A stretch of 64,000 nt of DNA from Cryptomeria japonica (GCF_030272615.1 NC_081408.1:307399950-307463949); one strand, 5' to 3'; positions 1-12,363 are shown, numbered from the stretch's first letter. Program-made: numbers and translations. Notes: a model not told the origin generated them from the letters alone.

Positions 1-2171
1 TAAGCACCTACTCGAAGAAATATAGTAATATCAAGTTTTTATAATGCAATAATAAACCTTGTTACAAATGTGTTTTGTAACACTTACAAATTTCTCACAC
101 CTTGAGAATGGATTTCTCTACCTGCTGATGTTCTTCCTCTATTTATCTTCTTCCTTTGTCTAATTGTCTTCTTCTCTCTACCTCTGCTTCACCTTGTTGA
201 ATGTTCTCTTTTCTTTGTTCACATGTTTTCTACTTTTGTAGCTTCCTCTTCTTACTCTTGGTGGAAACTCCCACTTCTCTACTTCTCACAGTAGTCTCAT
301 TGAGAATTTTTTTATTTCTACCTTTATCTCTATCTCAACAACCACACCTACAATTTTCAAATCTCATCAAATGTACTGCTCGATTCAATCGGCTCTATAA
401 ACCTAAATTTTTTCACTTTAAAGTAGAAATCAAATATTTTATTCAGTTCTATTATCTTGGAGATTTCTACTGCAAGAGATTTTATTCTTTTTCCTAAATA
501 TGTTCCCATATTGGCCACCTGTATTAAATGCATCCTTTCTATCTTCAAATCATTCTTTGTACTTAGATTACTAAGTTTAGTAATCTTCCTTTGCCCAAGG
601 AGATCTAGTATCCTTCCTCAAGCCACACAAACAACTTGCAATGTGGTCGTCATTAATGCATTCTCCATCCTCCTGATCTAATCGATTCCATCACATCTAC
701 CTCCATTAATGAAATCTTTATTTGGTAGTTGGTAACAAACTCTAGCAACAGATGAATCGGATTCCCATTTCCCTACGTGCAATCAACAGGCACCGCATCA
801 TCAAAATGATGTTCAAATCAATTGGTCAACCCTTTGTCAATTGCCACGTTGATTGTTTTGTTTATCAGCATGCAAATGTGGCATCACAATATTTACATTT
901 AATGTTCAATTTTCTTGGTCAGAATCGATCAACTTGCCACGTGGACTATCGAGCTGCACAAAACCATCAAACTCCATATTGTGGCTAACTTTCATGTTAG
1001 GTGCATCACAACTATGTCTGTGGGATGGTGGGAGACACTAACTTCTTTACCTTCGTTATCCCACATCATCATTCTCATACCTATTTTACTCATGCAGGTT
1101 GGCGGGGTGCACCTTTCACTTTTTTCTTTCTTACCCACAGGATTCTTTCTTCGCAGTTTTCATAGTCATGAGATGGGTGGGATGACGTCTGATTCCTTTA
1201 GTATTCTTACCCTACATGACCATCCTTTTATCTCTTTCAATGGTGTGAGATATAAGGATCCTTATTATCTTTGATTTTGTTTCTCCACACGCTCTTTGGA
1301 ATTCCTTCTTACCCACTGCAGGATAGCGGGATGTACATTATCTCCCATTTGTATTGCCCCGCAAGGGTTCTATCCTCTAGTTTTTGGCATCATGAGATAG
1401 AAGGTGACATCTCTCCCTTCACCTTGTGTTACCCCTTAAGGTCACCATACACTCACTTTACATTGTGCGGGATAGCAAAAACTAAGAATAGCATCTGCAA
1501 ATGCCTGATTATAGTTCTGATTAAGCACATTAAGCCTACTTTCATACTCTGTCTTAGCCTACTCTATTTCACTACTCTGCTAAGATCCAAAGAACAAACC
1601 TCTATCTTGTACACATAAAATTATGCATATTCGATCACAAACACCTTTCACACATCCAAAATGATCAAAACCATCACCCATATATTTGCAATAACAAAAT
1701 AAATCAATTGCATGTTGGCTCAAGAAATTTTACACTATATGAAATGTGTACAAACTATTAGCTAAATCTGAACCTAAATACTAATGTAGACCAAAACAAT
1801 TGATCACACACTACCACATATGCTGGATAAACATCCTCGATCACAAAAAAATCACCAAAATCATTCTATATAATCCGCATAAGGATTATCAAAGCAAGTC
1901 AATCGTATAGCATTGTTAGACCAAAAACTGATGTACTGGATCTTATAAATTGCATATCAATAATCTCTTGAGGCTAAAATTATGGAATAAGGTAGTCCAG
2001 ACATCCATCAACCTTCCTTTAGATCCGCAGCACAAAATGTTAACTTGAGAAGAAATACTAGACAAAATACTAAACTTTGTCAGATGCTTTGTTCTAAGCT
2101 TTTCAGACTTGAACAAATCTCAAATTTGACTTCTGATATGATTTAATACAACAATGTGGATGGGTACATTA
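1..2171. other. Left-edge region without a recognisable gene
   Basis: No reading frame here resembles a known protein, and the small open frames overlap on different strands without a consistent coding signal. The only structured element is at 2119-2137, where a sequence like ttctgatatgattt resembles a decayed plus-strand view of a methionine-tRNA primer-binding site (ctctgatacca). This could mean that the stretch is the interior of a decayed minus-oriented LTR element, but that is a guess. Confidence 0.4.
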
Positions 2172-2671
2172 TGTTGGGAAAATGGTATCTCAACCTTACA
2201 TTTTCATGAGGTTACTATTTATAGTAAGTTTTCATTTGAGCATGAAATGATGTGAAATTCTCCCTGAAGCTTCTAGTTGGCTAGATAAGCATTTTGGTAA
2301 AGTTACGTTGCAAGATCACAACTAGTTTTGAAGATATTGAATTTTCCATTTTGGAGGGGTCCAATGAAAGGTTTAAATTTGATTTTGAGGACTTTAGAGG
2401 CCTCAAAATGCCTTTAAAAGTGGGCGTAAATGGCATAGCGGTTTACGAGGCAATAAAACACTTTGTGAGCTTCCCGACGCTTCAAACACTTCGTCAATCA
2501 GATACACGGTTCTCAAGTTAAGGCCTCCCAAAGTTTGTACTCCTGAAATAAGAAATATAAAATACATCAGACATATAAATGAGATGTAAAAGGGAGGGAA
2601 ATGTGTTGATGTGTGTTGTAACATGTCATAGGGCATCTAGAAGGGAGATAAGGTTGGCTACACCTTATTGG
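2172..2671 (+). repeat. 5' LTR of the plus-strand Copia, first part
   Basis: It begins tgttgggaaaatgg and runs in near-colinear match with 14358-14857 of the 3' LTR. It is cut off at 2671 by the minus-strand Copia insertion and resumes at 9788. Bases 2667-2671 (attgg) form the left copy of the target duplication of that insertion. Confidence 0.93.
2667..2671. repeat. Target-site duplication (attgg), left copy
   Basis: The 5-bp attgg lies directly before the LTR start tgttag at 2672. The matching copy is at 9783-9787. Five bases is the usual duplication length for Copia integrase. Confidence 0.92.
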
Positions 2672-3927
2672 TGTTAGACAACTTAGATAACCAGAGGACA
2701 ATTGAGAGGGGGGGGGGGTGAATCAGTTGTCAATAGATTACATAACTTTAAGAATTCAAATCCTTGTTACCGGAATACATTAACCCAATACTAGAATGCA
2801 TAAACAAAATACCGAAATAACTAATATAGCAATTAAACATAAACATAAATCACAGAACAATTACCATTCATCCAGAACACATGACACCAAGATTTGTACA
2901 TGGAAAACTTGGTAAAGGGAAAAACCATGGTGGGAAGCCTACCAATAGTCAAATAATACTTCTACAGTAAGTATGTGATTACAAAATGAGGGGCCTAGAC
3001 ATGCAGGAAGGCCAACAACCTATAGCGCACTGCTCATCACAAAAGGAGCCTCACTGACTACAAAATAAATCTAGACTACAATCCAAAAAGAAGAGTGAAT
3101 TGCAAAGATAGCATATCCTATGCCTAACTATAGTTCTGGTTAAGCTCAAAACCATAGGTCTTAAACCTCTCTTACCAACCCAATTCGATCACCTATGATT
3201 GACCAAAACTTATGCATATGATTACAACATTATTCGCACATAGATAATCGCATAACCATCCCATAACCATAATCCCATGATCTACAAAGAGATCTTACAT
3301 CATATTTACACCAACCTGGGACCTAAACAATTAGGTCAACCACCTAAAAGATAATAAAATAAATTCATAACATAAACCCACAATCCAATGATCAACCAAG
3401 TCAGCCTAAGACCAAAACAACATAATCCAATCAATGAATCCATCTAGTAATGCATCGGGATCACCCATCAACATGTTACATAAGCCGATCCATAATCTAG
3501 CAAAATAAGATAGCATTAGGTCCAGTCCTAAATGTAACACCACCAATAAACACGAACATGAACAAGATAACCAACAACATCCCAAAAGCCATCTAGAAGT
3601 CGCACCAACACCACTAACAAAAGATCTTCAACAAAGCTTTGCCGGTAAAACCCTTACTGGTGACCAAAAGGCTTACTAGAACAAATGATAGTATCTAACT
3701 CATCAAATCCCAAATCAGCTGATCGTGATACGCATCTGAATAACATGAATGGCAAATCCAAATCAATTCCACAAACCAAAGCATATCAGAGCATACTGGA
3801 TCAATATCATAATCCAACCACTCTACTGGAACCAACTAGAAATTGGTAAACAACCAAAATAGTCGGTGTTGCCATCAATGAAAAAACATCAATGCAACAC
3901 ATAATCAATTCCTCCAACTTGCCAACA
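2672..3927 (-). repeat. 3' LTR of the minus-strand Copia
   Basis: On the minus strand it runs from TGTTGGCAAG at 3927 to TTGTCTAACA at 2672, a standard TG...CA pair. It carries a G-run at about 2710-2718 (a C-run on the element's own strand) close to its end, and the block aaagggaaaaaccatggtgg near 2917 that recurs in other LTRs of the window. Confidence 0.93.
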
Positions 3928-3943
3928 ATATCCCCCTTTGGCA
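3928..3943 (-). other. Polypurine tract of the minus-strand Copia
   Basis: On the minus strand gccaaagggggatat abuts the 3' LTR start TGTTGGCAAG. It is an A/G-rich plus-strand primer in the expected place. Confidence 0.85.
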
Positions 3944-4290
3944 TTGATGACAACACTAGATGTGAAAAACATCCAAGTGCCAAGAAATGCCAAACAAGTC
4001 TCCCCCAATGGAAGACAACCAACAATCTCCCACAAAATGATATAGAAATGAAGATTTGAACCAAACTCTCCTAATGAATATATCTCTCCCTTATGCTTTT
4101 CACAAGAATAACTCTCCCCCTTTGACATCAATGCCAAAGACTGACATAAATATCAAAGAAAAAATATAAATCCTCTGATTCTTATAGATGACTACTCCCC
4201 CTGAGTAGTAGCACCACCACATCAATCCAGAATGAGTAATAGCTCTGATAATGCATACCAGACTGATGCCAATCAACATCACTCAGGTCT

Positions 4291-4849
4291 CTATCGGGGG
4301 GCAAAAACCCCCAATATGTCTCTGAAGTACTCAAATGATTCTTCAGGCAAAGGTTTAGTGAAGATGTCTCCAATCTGCTCTTTAGTGTTCACATGAGCCA
4401 GTCTGACTTCATTTTCTTCAACCTTCTCCTTCAAAAAGTTATACTTGATAGATATGTGCTTTGTCTTAGAATGAAATACCGGATTCTTTGATATATCAAT
4501 AGAATAAAAGTTATCACTGTGAATAACTACTAGTTCATTACAATCCAGCTTTATACCCTTCAACATTTGCTTCATCCATAGAACTTGTGTACAGTTACTA
4601 GCAGAAACAACATACTTAGCTTCAGCGGTAGATAAAGAGGTACATGACTACTTTTTGTTGATCCATGAAATAAGTTTCTTTCTAAGAAAGAAAGCTCCAC
4701 CGGATGTGATCTTCCGGTCATTAACATCTCCAACCCAATCTGCATCTGTATATGCACATAATGTAAAGTCATGATTTTTAGGATACCACAAACCATATTT
4801 AGTTGTTCCCTACAAATACCTGAAAATTCTTTTCATCGCACTCTCATGA
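4291..4849 (-). pseudogene. RNase H of the minus-strand Copia
   Basis: The minus strand reads CAYTDADWVGDVNDRKITSG near 4740, then a stop, STAEAKYVVSASNCTQVLWM near 4610 and the C-terminal segment HSDNFYSIDISKNPVFHSKT, HISIKYNFLKEKVEENEV and IGDIFTKPLPEESFEYFRD. It ends with a stop at about 4291. The 360 bp between here and the polypurine tract hold no further recognisable gene. Confidence 0.88.
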
Positions 4850-5871
4850 TTTTCTCTAGGATCAGTTTGATATCTTGATATAATACAAATTGCATTCATT
4901 ATATCCGGTCTAGTCTAAGTCAGATATAACAAACCTCCAATCATAGACTTGTACCTTGTAGGATTTACTGGTGCAGATGCATCTTTCTTTGTCAATTTCT
5001 CACTTGTAACCATCGGAGTACCAGCCAATTTAGAATTTTCCAACCCAAATTTCTTCAACAGCTCTCTAGCATACTTAGTTTGACATATGAAAATACCTTT
5101 ATCAGTTTCTGTAATCTACAAACCTAAGAAAAATTTCATCTCCCCAATCATAGACATCTCAAATTCATTCTTCATATTGTTAGAGAATTCCATACACAAC
5201 TTATCTTCACCTCCAAAAATGATATCATCAACAAAGACCTCAATAATGAATATTTTATCATCAGTGATCTTATAATATAAATTACTATCAGCATTACCTT
5301 TACTGAAACCAAGCTTCAAAAGATATTTATCCAATCTTGCATACCAAGCTCTAGGGGCTTGTTTCAATCCATAAAAAGATTTATTTAACCTGTAAACCAT
5401 GTTTTTGTCATCTGAAAGTGAAAATCCATCAGGTTTCTCAATATAAACTTCCTCTTCAAGATATCCATTCAGAAATGCACACTTAACATCCATTTGATAA
5501 GCCTTGTAGTTCTTATGTGCAGCATAAACAAGAAATAATCTCACAGCTTCAATCCTAGCTATCAGTGCAAAGGTTTCATCATAATCAATTCCTTCCTTCT
5601 GAGAATATCCTTTACAAACCAATCTATATTTATTCCTCACAACTTGTCCTTCTTCATTCAATTTATTCCTAAAAACCCATTTAGTTCCAATAACATTCTT
5701 ATTTTTAGGTCGGGGAACTAAATTCCATGTATTATTCTTTTCTATCTGATCTAATTCTTCTTCCGTAGCTTTCATCCAACATTCATCTTTACAAGCTGCA
5801 ATTACTGATGTCGGTTCAACTTGAAAAATTAAACATACCTCATTAGCTGCCAACCTTCTTCTTGTCATCAA
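4850..5871 (-). pseudogene. Reverse transcriptase of the minus-strand Copia
   Basis: A 251-codon open frame carries most of the RT domain: [70 protein letters not shown] and the active site [11 protein letters not shown]. It is the longest uninterrupted piece of this element. After a stop near 5116 the reading continues with TPMVTSEKLTKKDAS and YKSMIGGLLYLT (about 4920-5010) and then RYQTDPRENHESAMKRIFRY. The FVDDIIFGG form and the later IFTKPLPEESFEY resemble the SIRE-like side of the Copia family, but lineage is only a suggestion. Confidence 0.9.
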
Positions 5872-6084
5872 TCCTTTTTTTTTTCTCCATTGATCTGATC
5901 TTGTGAATGATTCAACCTTACATACCTAGGAGTCTTCTGACTTTTTGTTTCTCTGCCCTTATCTTCAATTACTATTGAATTTTTTGATACTACCGAAGTA
6001 ACTAGTTCAACATTTTGTTCTAGTGTAGGTGCTACCAGTTCAGTTAAGATCATTTCCACTATCGGTTCTTTCATAAGTTTTGAT

Positions 6085-6960
6085 TTGACTTATATTATGC
6101 TCATCCACCTTGACATTTGTGCTCTCCATAATTCTCTGCAATCTTTTGTTATAACATCTATATGTTTTTCTTTCATTAGAATAACCAATAAATATTCCTT
6201 CATCACATCTAGGATCAAACTTTCCAATGAAATCATCTCTTTTGATATAGCATTTACTGCCAAAGATTCTGAAATACTTAACTGTCAGTGTATGACCAAA
6301 TCATAACTCATAAGGTGTCTTACCAGTATCTCCTTTGATATGAACTCTGCTGAATGTGTATAACATCGTACTTATAGCTTCTCTCCAGTAGACATGAGGT
6401 AGATTATCTTCCATCATCATAGTTATAGTTGCATCCAAGATATTTATGTTCTTCCTTTCCACAACTCCATTCTACTTAAGTGTCTGGGGTGCAGACAACT
6501 ATCTCCTTATCCCATTCTTCTCACAATAGTTGTTAAATTCACCAGATGTGAATTCTCCACCCTGATATGACCTTAAGCATTTAATCTTCAATCTTGTCTC
6601 TGTCTCAACTTTAGCTTGAAAGATTTAAAAAATTTCAAATGCTTCAGACTTCTCCCTTAGAAAAGTAACCCACATCATTCTTGAATAGTTATCAATGATT
6701 AGCATGAAATATTTATCACCCTAAAATTTTTTGATTCTAGCAGGACCACACAAATAAGTATGAATAAGATCAAGAACATCATTAGATTTGTCATGTATAC
6801 TCTTAAAAGAAGTTCCAATTTTCTTTCCCATTTGACATTCCTTACATATTGGATTATAGGGCTTTACAATCTTAGGTATATCTATAACTGCCTTAGTATA
6901 ACTAATCTTCACAATGCAATAAAAATTCACATAAAACAACCTCTTATGCCATAGCTAACT
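6085..6960 (-). pseudogene. Integrase of the minus-strand Copia
   Basis: The pre-integrase segment (LWHKRLFYVN) lies just beyond 6940 and the zinc-binding CKECQMGKK follows at about 6830. The core shows FMLIIDNYSRMMWVTFLREK near 6700, a degraded RSYQGGEFTSGEF near 6570 and NGVVERKNINILDATITM near 6440. The Asp of the second catalytic position is not seen (RSYQGGEF where RSDNGGEF is usual). The C-terminal part reads FGSKCYIKRDDFIGKFDPR near 6230. Several stops interrupt it. Confidence 0.85.
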
Positions 6961-7059
6961 CTCATCAATTTGTGCAATCAAACATGTCTTCTCATCGGAC
7001 TTCAAATGAAATATGTTACCTTTTGTCTGTGTACCAGTTGCAATCTCCAATCTAGATCT

Positions 7060-7425
7060 GTTGATAATCTTTCATTTTCCATCCTTGAACTATAACTGAA
7101 GTCCCTTATCCACCAACTGTCCTACACTCAAAAGATTATGCCTTATACCTTCAACATAATAAACATTATCAATTTTATGCTTACCATCCAATGATATTGT
7201 TCCTCTTCCCTTAATCATTCATGCTTTGTCATCTCCAAATCTAACCAAACCACCATCGAATTCTTGCAAAGATAAGAACTTCCTTTTATCTCCATTCATA
7301 TGATGTGAACATCCACTATCAATCACCCATTCATCCTTGTCTTCAATTTTAGCAGCAAGGGCCTTCTCTTCAAGTACCAGATCATCTTCCTTGATAGCCA
7401 AAAATACCCATTCCTTTCCATTCAC
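7060..7425 (-). pseudogene. Aspartic protease domain of the minus-strand Copia
   Basis: The minus frame reads WVIDSGCSHHMNGDKRKF, with the catalytic DSG intact, then GGLVRFGDDKA. A stop at about 7219 is followed by GRGTISLDGKHKIDNVYYVE and RHNLLSVGQLVDKG, which is the usual protease-to-linker stretch. Further stops occur at about 7098 and 7068. Confidence 0.87.
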
Positions 7426-7594
7426 GGATCCACTAGCAGAATCCTATGTTGGTTCATCATCAAAATCATTCACACCTTCCTCATCAGCAAAGTAGCATGA
7501 TTTTTCTTTGTTCCTCCTATACGTATGCTTCTTCTGATAATCATGGTTAGGCCTAAAATATCTTCTAGCTCTTTCTTCAAATCTTGAATTCCTT

Positions 7595-8505
7595 TAAGGA
7601 CATCTAGATGCAAAATGACCTATCTTAAATTACATGAAAAGCATTTAAAAGGTGATTTTCCTTCATACTTACTTCCCGTCGATCCTTTAGGTACTCTTAT
7701 AGAAAATAAGGCTTCAAGTTACTCAAACTCTTCATCTTCTTTCTTCATATCCTCTATTTCCTTCTCATATAAATCTTTCCAATCACTCTTACTGGTAGAC
7801 GGTGTAGATGCATGAAAAGCAGGTTCAGATTTTATAGCTTCAGAAGATCCAAATTCTTCAAGTTCAAAAGAAGGTAATTTCCCAACCAAGGTATTCCTTA
7901 ATAACAGAGGTGTTTCCCATTGTTCTCAACTCATTAATTGCAGTAGCCTTCATCTTATAAGCTGGTGGAAAATCTCTTATTACTTTAGAAACTATTTCAT
8001 CTTCGCTTAGAGATCCACCACAACATTGAATTCCCAAAACAATCTCATTAACTCTCTCCATAAAAGCAATAATCCTTTCATCTTCTTCCATCTTCAGATT
8101 CTCATACCTCACCTAGTAACCATCAATTTTAGCAATTTTAACAGTAGGGTCACCTTCATTCATAATCTTCAATTTGTCCCATATTACCTTTGCAATTGAT
8201 TTTTCAGTTAGTCCCATTATTTGTTGATCAGAAAGTGCACACAAAAGGGCTTCTCTAGCTCTACAATCATTCTCAAGCTCCTTATCTAGGCCTACCAGAG
8301 GAGGATTTCCAGATGCCGGATTAAAAGGTGTAACACCTTTCTCAATGATCTCCCAAATTTCCTTTCCAAGATATCTCAGACGAGTCTCCATTTGAATCTT
8401 CCATACCCTGTGATTTGTTCCATCAAGCCTAGGAATTTCTCTTTGGAAAACAGTTGTAGATGTATTTGATGAACTTGAATTGTTAGATGCTATAGGATCT
8501 TCCTC
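7595..8505 (-). pseudogene. gag remnant of the minus-strand Copia
   Basis: Reading on the minus strand from about 8505, the frame gives REIPRLDGTNHRVWKIQ, then METRLRYLGKEIWEIIEKG and SIAKVIWDKLKIM, a Copia gag (UBN2/DUF4219-type) fold. An in-frame TAG at about 8113 lies where relatives usually have Gln before VRYENLKMEEDE. The CCHC zinc knuckle at about 7599-7643 is split by a one-base frameshift: CFSCN reads in one frame and IGHFASRCP in the next. No complete product can be made. Confidence 0.87.
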
Positions 8506-8535
8506 AAGCGGTTAAGCTTCTATATAGAGGACCAA

Positions 8536-8547
8536 GCTTTGATAAGT
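8536..8547 (-). other. Primer-binding site of the minus-strand Copia
   Basis: On the minus strand the sequence acttatcaaagc follows the LTR end by four bases and resembles the methionine-tRNA primer site tggtatcagagc, with four differences. Its place, just inside the 5' LTR, supports the reading. Confidence 0.7.
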
Positions 8548-8551
8548 TAAT

Positions 8552-9782
8552 TGTTAGACATCTCAAATAACCAAAGGACAATTGAGAGGGGGGGGGGGTG
8601 AATTAGTTGTCAACATATTACAAAACTTTAAGAATTTAAATCCTTATTACCAGAACACATAAACCCAATACTAGAATAACTGATATAGTAGTTAAACATA
8701 AACATAAACATAAATCACATAACGGTTACCATCCATCCAGAACACACGACATCAAGATTTGTACATGGAAAACCCAATAAAGGGAAAAACCATGATGGGA
8801 AGCCTACCCACAGTCAAATAATACTTCTATAGTAAGTATGTGATTACAAAATGAGGGGCCTACACATGCAGGAAGGCCAAAATCCTATAGCCCACTGCTC
8901 ATCACAAAAGGAGCCTCACTGACTACAAAATAAATCCATACTACAATCTAGAAAGAAGAGTGAACTACAAAGATAGCATCTCCTATGCCTGAGTACAGTT
9001 TCGGTTAAGCTTAGTACCTGAGGTCTTAAACCTCTCTTACCAACCCAATTTGATCACCTATGATCGAACAAAACTCTTGCATATGATTACAACATTATTC
9101 GCACATAGATAATCGCATAACCATCCCATAACTATGATCTACAAAGAGATCTTACATCATATTTATACCAACCCAGGACCTAAACAATTAGGTCAGCCAC
9201 CCAAAAAATAATACAATAAATTCATAACATAAACCTGCAATCCAATGATCAGCCAAGTCAGCCTAAGACTAAAATAACATAATCCAACCAATGAATCCAT
9301 CTGGTAATACATCGGGATCACACATCAACACGTTACATAAGTCGGTCCATAACCTAGTAGAATAACATAACATTAGGTTTGGTCCTAAATGAAACACCAC
9401 CAACCAACATGAACATGAACAAGATAGCCAACATCATCCGAATCCATCTAGCAGTTGCACCAACACCACTTATCACGTGCATCAAAATATCTTTAACAAA
9501 GCTTTGCGGGTAAAACCCTTACCGGTGACCAAAAGGCTTACTAGAACAAATGATAATATCTAAGTCATCAAATCCTGAACCAACTGATTGTGATACGCAT
9601 CTGAATAGCATGAATGACAGATCCAAATCAATTCCACAAACCAAAGCATACCAGATCAATATCATATTCCAACCACTCTACCGGAACCAATCGAAAACCA
9701 GTAAACAACCAAAATATCCAGTGTTGCAATCAATGACAAAACATCAATGCAACACATAATCAATTCCTCCAAATTTCCAATA
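8552..9782 (-). repeat. 5' LTR of the minus-strand Copia
   Basis: It aligns over its whole length with 2672-3927. It starts on the plus view with tgttagaca at 8552 and ends ccaata at 9782, where the other copy has ccaaca. A G-run at 8591-8601 matches the run at 2710 of the partner. Confidence 0.93.
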
Positions 9783-10179
9783 ATTGGGTGGTTTTAGCTC
9801 ATGGTTTTGTAATACTGTTTGATGGTTTCTTATATTGTATCTGCTATAAATGAGGTGTGTGAGATAGAGGTTGTGTGTAAGAGTCTTATGACTATTGAGT
9901 TGCCTCTGAATCTTTGATTAGTGGTGCTCTTGTGAAGAGCTTGCTTTGCAAGTATATTGTAATCTATTTTGATTGTTGAATAATATATTGGGTGGCTTTT
10001 GGAGTGTGGGGTCTTTCTCCCGAAAGGGTTTTCCTCACGTAAATCACTGTGTTATGGTTTGAATGTTATTAAATATATTTTATTTTTTTGTAATTGTTGT
10101 GATGATCTGTAAAAGTTTTTGCATTACCCTCCTCTCAAGGTTAGTGAAGGAATTTTTTCCTCTACTTAACTTCCTTACA
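9783..10179 (+). repeat. 5' LTR of the plus-strand Copia, second part
   Basis: After the duplicated attgg (9783-9787) the LTR resumes and matches 14858-15249, ending in ttccttaca. The two pieces without the duplicated bases total 892 bp, the same length as the 3' LTR. It contains the conserved block ttttcctcacgtaaatcac at about 10030, found in similar form near the end of the other LTRs in this window. Confidence 0.93.
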
Positions 10180-10181
10180 AG

Positions 10182-10193
10182 TGGCATCAAAGC
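10182..10193 (+). other. Primer-binding site (methionine tRNA type) of the plus-strand Copia
   Basis: Two bases after the LTR end the sequence tggcatcaaagc differs at two of twelve positions from tggtatcagagc, the usual primer site of plant Copia elements complementary to initiator methionine tRNA. It marks the start of the internal region. Confidence 0.85.
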
Positions 10194-10303
10194 TTGATCA
10201 CCTTTGGTTTTGGTTGTGGGTGGTTGGGTTTTTTGAACTAATCCAGATTTGAGTGGGAGCTTTTGCAGAAGACACTTTTTGATCTTGTTGCAAGAATTTT
10301 CAG

Positions 10304-11060
10304 ATGGAAAGTTCATCAGAGAAAATAGACCTGTGGAGAAATTTAATGGAACAAATTTTGAGATGTGGAAGCTAAAGATGGAAGATCTGCTAATAGATCG
10401 AGATCTATGGGATGATGTTGATGCAAACGTCCAAAGGCCCTCAAACCCTACTATGATGTCTCAGTATGATGTTATGTACTGAAATGCCAAGGGTCTGATC
10501 ATACTTTACCTGGAAGAATCTGTTTTGATTAATATCCATGAACAAAACACTGCAAAGAAACTATGGGATGAGCTTGGTGAAATCTATCAAGTGAAATATT
10601 TATTAAATCAGATTTTCTTGAGGAAGAAATTATATTCCTTGAAGATGGAAGAGGGTGGATGAGTTGCAGACCACTTGGAAGCATTCAATATGTTGGCAGC
10701 TCGATTAGTATCTGTTGGTGTTAAGATGAACGAAGAGGAGAAATACCAGATCTTTCTTTGTTCTTTGCCTAATTCATGGGATTCTCTTGTTATGGCTATC
10801 AGTAGTACTTTTGTTGTTTTGAAGTTAGAAGGTGTGGTGGGTGCCCTACTTGGTGAAGAGATGTGAAGGAAGGTATCCCACAATTTGAAGGAATCCCTAA
10901 CTGTTTGTGGAAGACCTAGGGAGAAAGGAAAGAAGAATGAGAAGCACGATAAGTCCAAATCGAAAGGGAAATCAAAATCTCCTAGAAAGTCCAAAGTCAT
11001 TTGTTGGAATTGTGGTAAACCAGGTCACATCCGTAAGGACTGCAAAGAAGAAAAGAAGAA
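10304..11060 (+). pseudogene. gag remnant of the plus-strand Copia
   Basis: The likely start is the ATG at 10304, just after the primer site. A one-base shift near 10325 is needed to reach the frame reading VEKFNGTNFEMWKLKMEDLL, a typical Copia gag (UBN2-type) opening. Stops follow at about 10482 and at a TGA near 10660, but the helical gag core, including EKYQIFLCSLPNSWDSLV, is clear to about 10830. A CCHC zinc knuckle (CWNCGKPGHIRKDC) lies at 11002-11043 after a Lys/Ser-rich linker. In an active element this protein would coat the retrotransposon RNA. Here it cannot be made in one piece. Confidence 0.88.
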
Positions 11061-11139
11061 GAAAAAGAAGAAGATTGATTCTGATTCTAAGTCCGAGAAG
11101 GAAGATAGCGATGCATTCATTGCGGCTTTGGCGACTTAT

Positions 11140-11358
11140 GCAAGTAATGATGCCTGGTTAATTGACTTAGGTGCATCTTTTCATATGACTACCAATAGAA
11201 ATTGGTTTTTTGAATATGAAGAATTTAATGGAGGTAAGGTGTACTTGGGTGATGATTCACATTTAGACATTGTTGGTCGAGGTAAAGTTAGAATCAGGTT
11301 TTCTGATGGTAGAATAAAAATGATTAATGGTGTCCTACATATCCCTAGTTTAAAATGA
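11140..11358 (+). pseudogene. Aspartic protease domain of the plus-strand Copia
   Basis: The frame continues from gag without a break and reads WLIDLGASFHMTTNRNWF, the Copia protease start. The catalytic triad is normally DSG or DTG and here is DLG, so the Ser/Thr of the active site is lost. The domain continues through GGKVYLGDDSHLDIVGRG and VLHIPSLK before a TGA at 11356-11358, where related proteins usually have Arg. In an active element it would cleave the Gag-Pol precursor. Confidence 0.85.
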
Positions 11359-12363
11359 AATCTGTTACCTCTGAGAAAACTAATAGATGCGGGTGTGCAG
11401 GAAGTCTTTTCTGAAGCAGGATGTAAGATGATTAAAGGTGCTATGGTGATTGCTAGAGGTGTCAAGGTTGACACTTTGTATAAGCTAGACACATACACTT
11501 TTGAGTGTAATAACACTTCTGTAAAAAGTAAATCTATGGAATATTTGAGGGTTTCACCTTCAGTAGATGGAAATGGATTTTGGGTACCTAAGGGTGCTCT
11601 TTCTTCTCAAGAAAAGTTACCTATAGAGAAGACTATGTTATGGCACCAGAGGCTTGGCCACATGGGAGAAAAGGGTCTAAGGACCTTGAAAAATAAAAAC
11701 CTTGTTGAAGGTTTGAATGATTGTAATCTTTACTTTGATTTATATGAGAATTGCATTTATGGAAAACAAAACCACGTTTAGTTTTACTTGAGTTCTCATA
11801 AAACTTGTGGTGTTTTGGATCTTATTCATTCTGATGTGTTTGGTCCTGTATATGTTCCTTCGATTTGAAAATCCACATATTATGTTTCATTTATTGATGA
11901 TTTTAGTAGGACATGGGTATATTTTCTAAAGATTAAATCTAAAGTTTTCAGTCGATTTAAATAATTTAAAGCAATGTTTGAGTTGCAGACTGGAAATAAA
12001 ATTAAAATTTTGAGGACCGATAATGGCGGTGAATTTTTCTCTAATGATTTTGATAGATTTTGCAAACACTATGGCATTAATAGACAAAAGACAACTTCGG
12101 ATTCTCTACAACAAAATGGAGTTGTAGAAAGAATGAACATGACACCAATGGAGAAGGCTAGGAGTATGCTAAGTGGTGCTAGTCTAGAACAAAAGTTTTG
12201 GGCTGAATCTATTGTCATTGCTTGCTACCTGATTAACAAGTCTCCTACATCAACTCTTGTTGATAAAATGCCTATGGAAGCATGGTCGTGTCACAAGCCT
12301 TCATTGAGACATCTTAGAGTTTTTGGTTGTGAGGCACATGCACACGTGTCAAAGGAGAAGTAA
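11359..12363 (+). pseudogene. GAG-pre-integrase and integrase of the plus-strand Copia
   Basis: The pre-integrase motif LWHQRLGHMGEKGL lies near 11638-11680 and is followed by a degraded zinc-binding segment with a stop near 11780. The catalytic core shows the three acidic positions expected of a D-D-E integrase: FIDDFSRTWVYF near 11890, RTDNGGEFFSNDF near 12015 and GVVERMNMTPMEKARSML near 12120. It ends in the usual FGCEAHAHVSKEK. In-frame stops at about 11781, 11868 and 11962 break the protein. Confidence 0.88.

Larger units (their letters stand above)
2672..9782 (-). mobile_element. Copia LTR retrotransposon, minus strand, nested in the 5' LTR of another Copia
   Basis: The 7.1-kb element has two LTRs (1256 and 1231 bp), a primer site, a polypurine tract and the Copia gene order on the minus strand. 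It is flanked by the 5-bp duplication attgg at 2667-2671 and 9783-9787. Removing the element and one attgg restores the host LTR exactly as in its partner at 14358-15249. The LTRs have diverged visibly, with scattered substitutions and small indels, so the insertion is old. One LTR terminus has changed from CA to TA at 9781-9782. All coding domains are broken. Confidence 0.95.

Noticed and set aside
201-1618. Several overlapping open frames near the left edge
   Set aside because: T-rich and low in complexity, in conflicting frames, with no protein-like motif.
2294-2521. ORF of 75 codons with a protein-like look
   Set aside because: It lies wholly within the Copia LTR. The matching place in the 3' LTR is broken by a stop (aaatgccttga).
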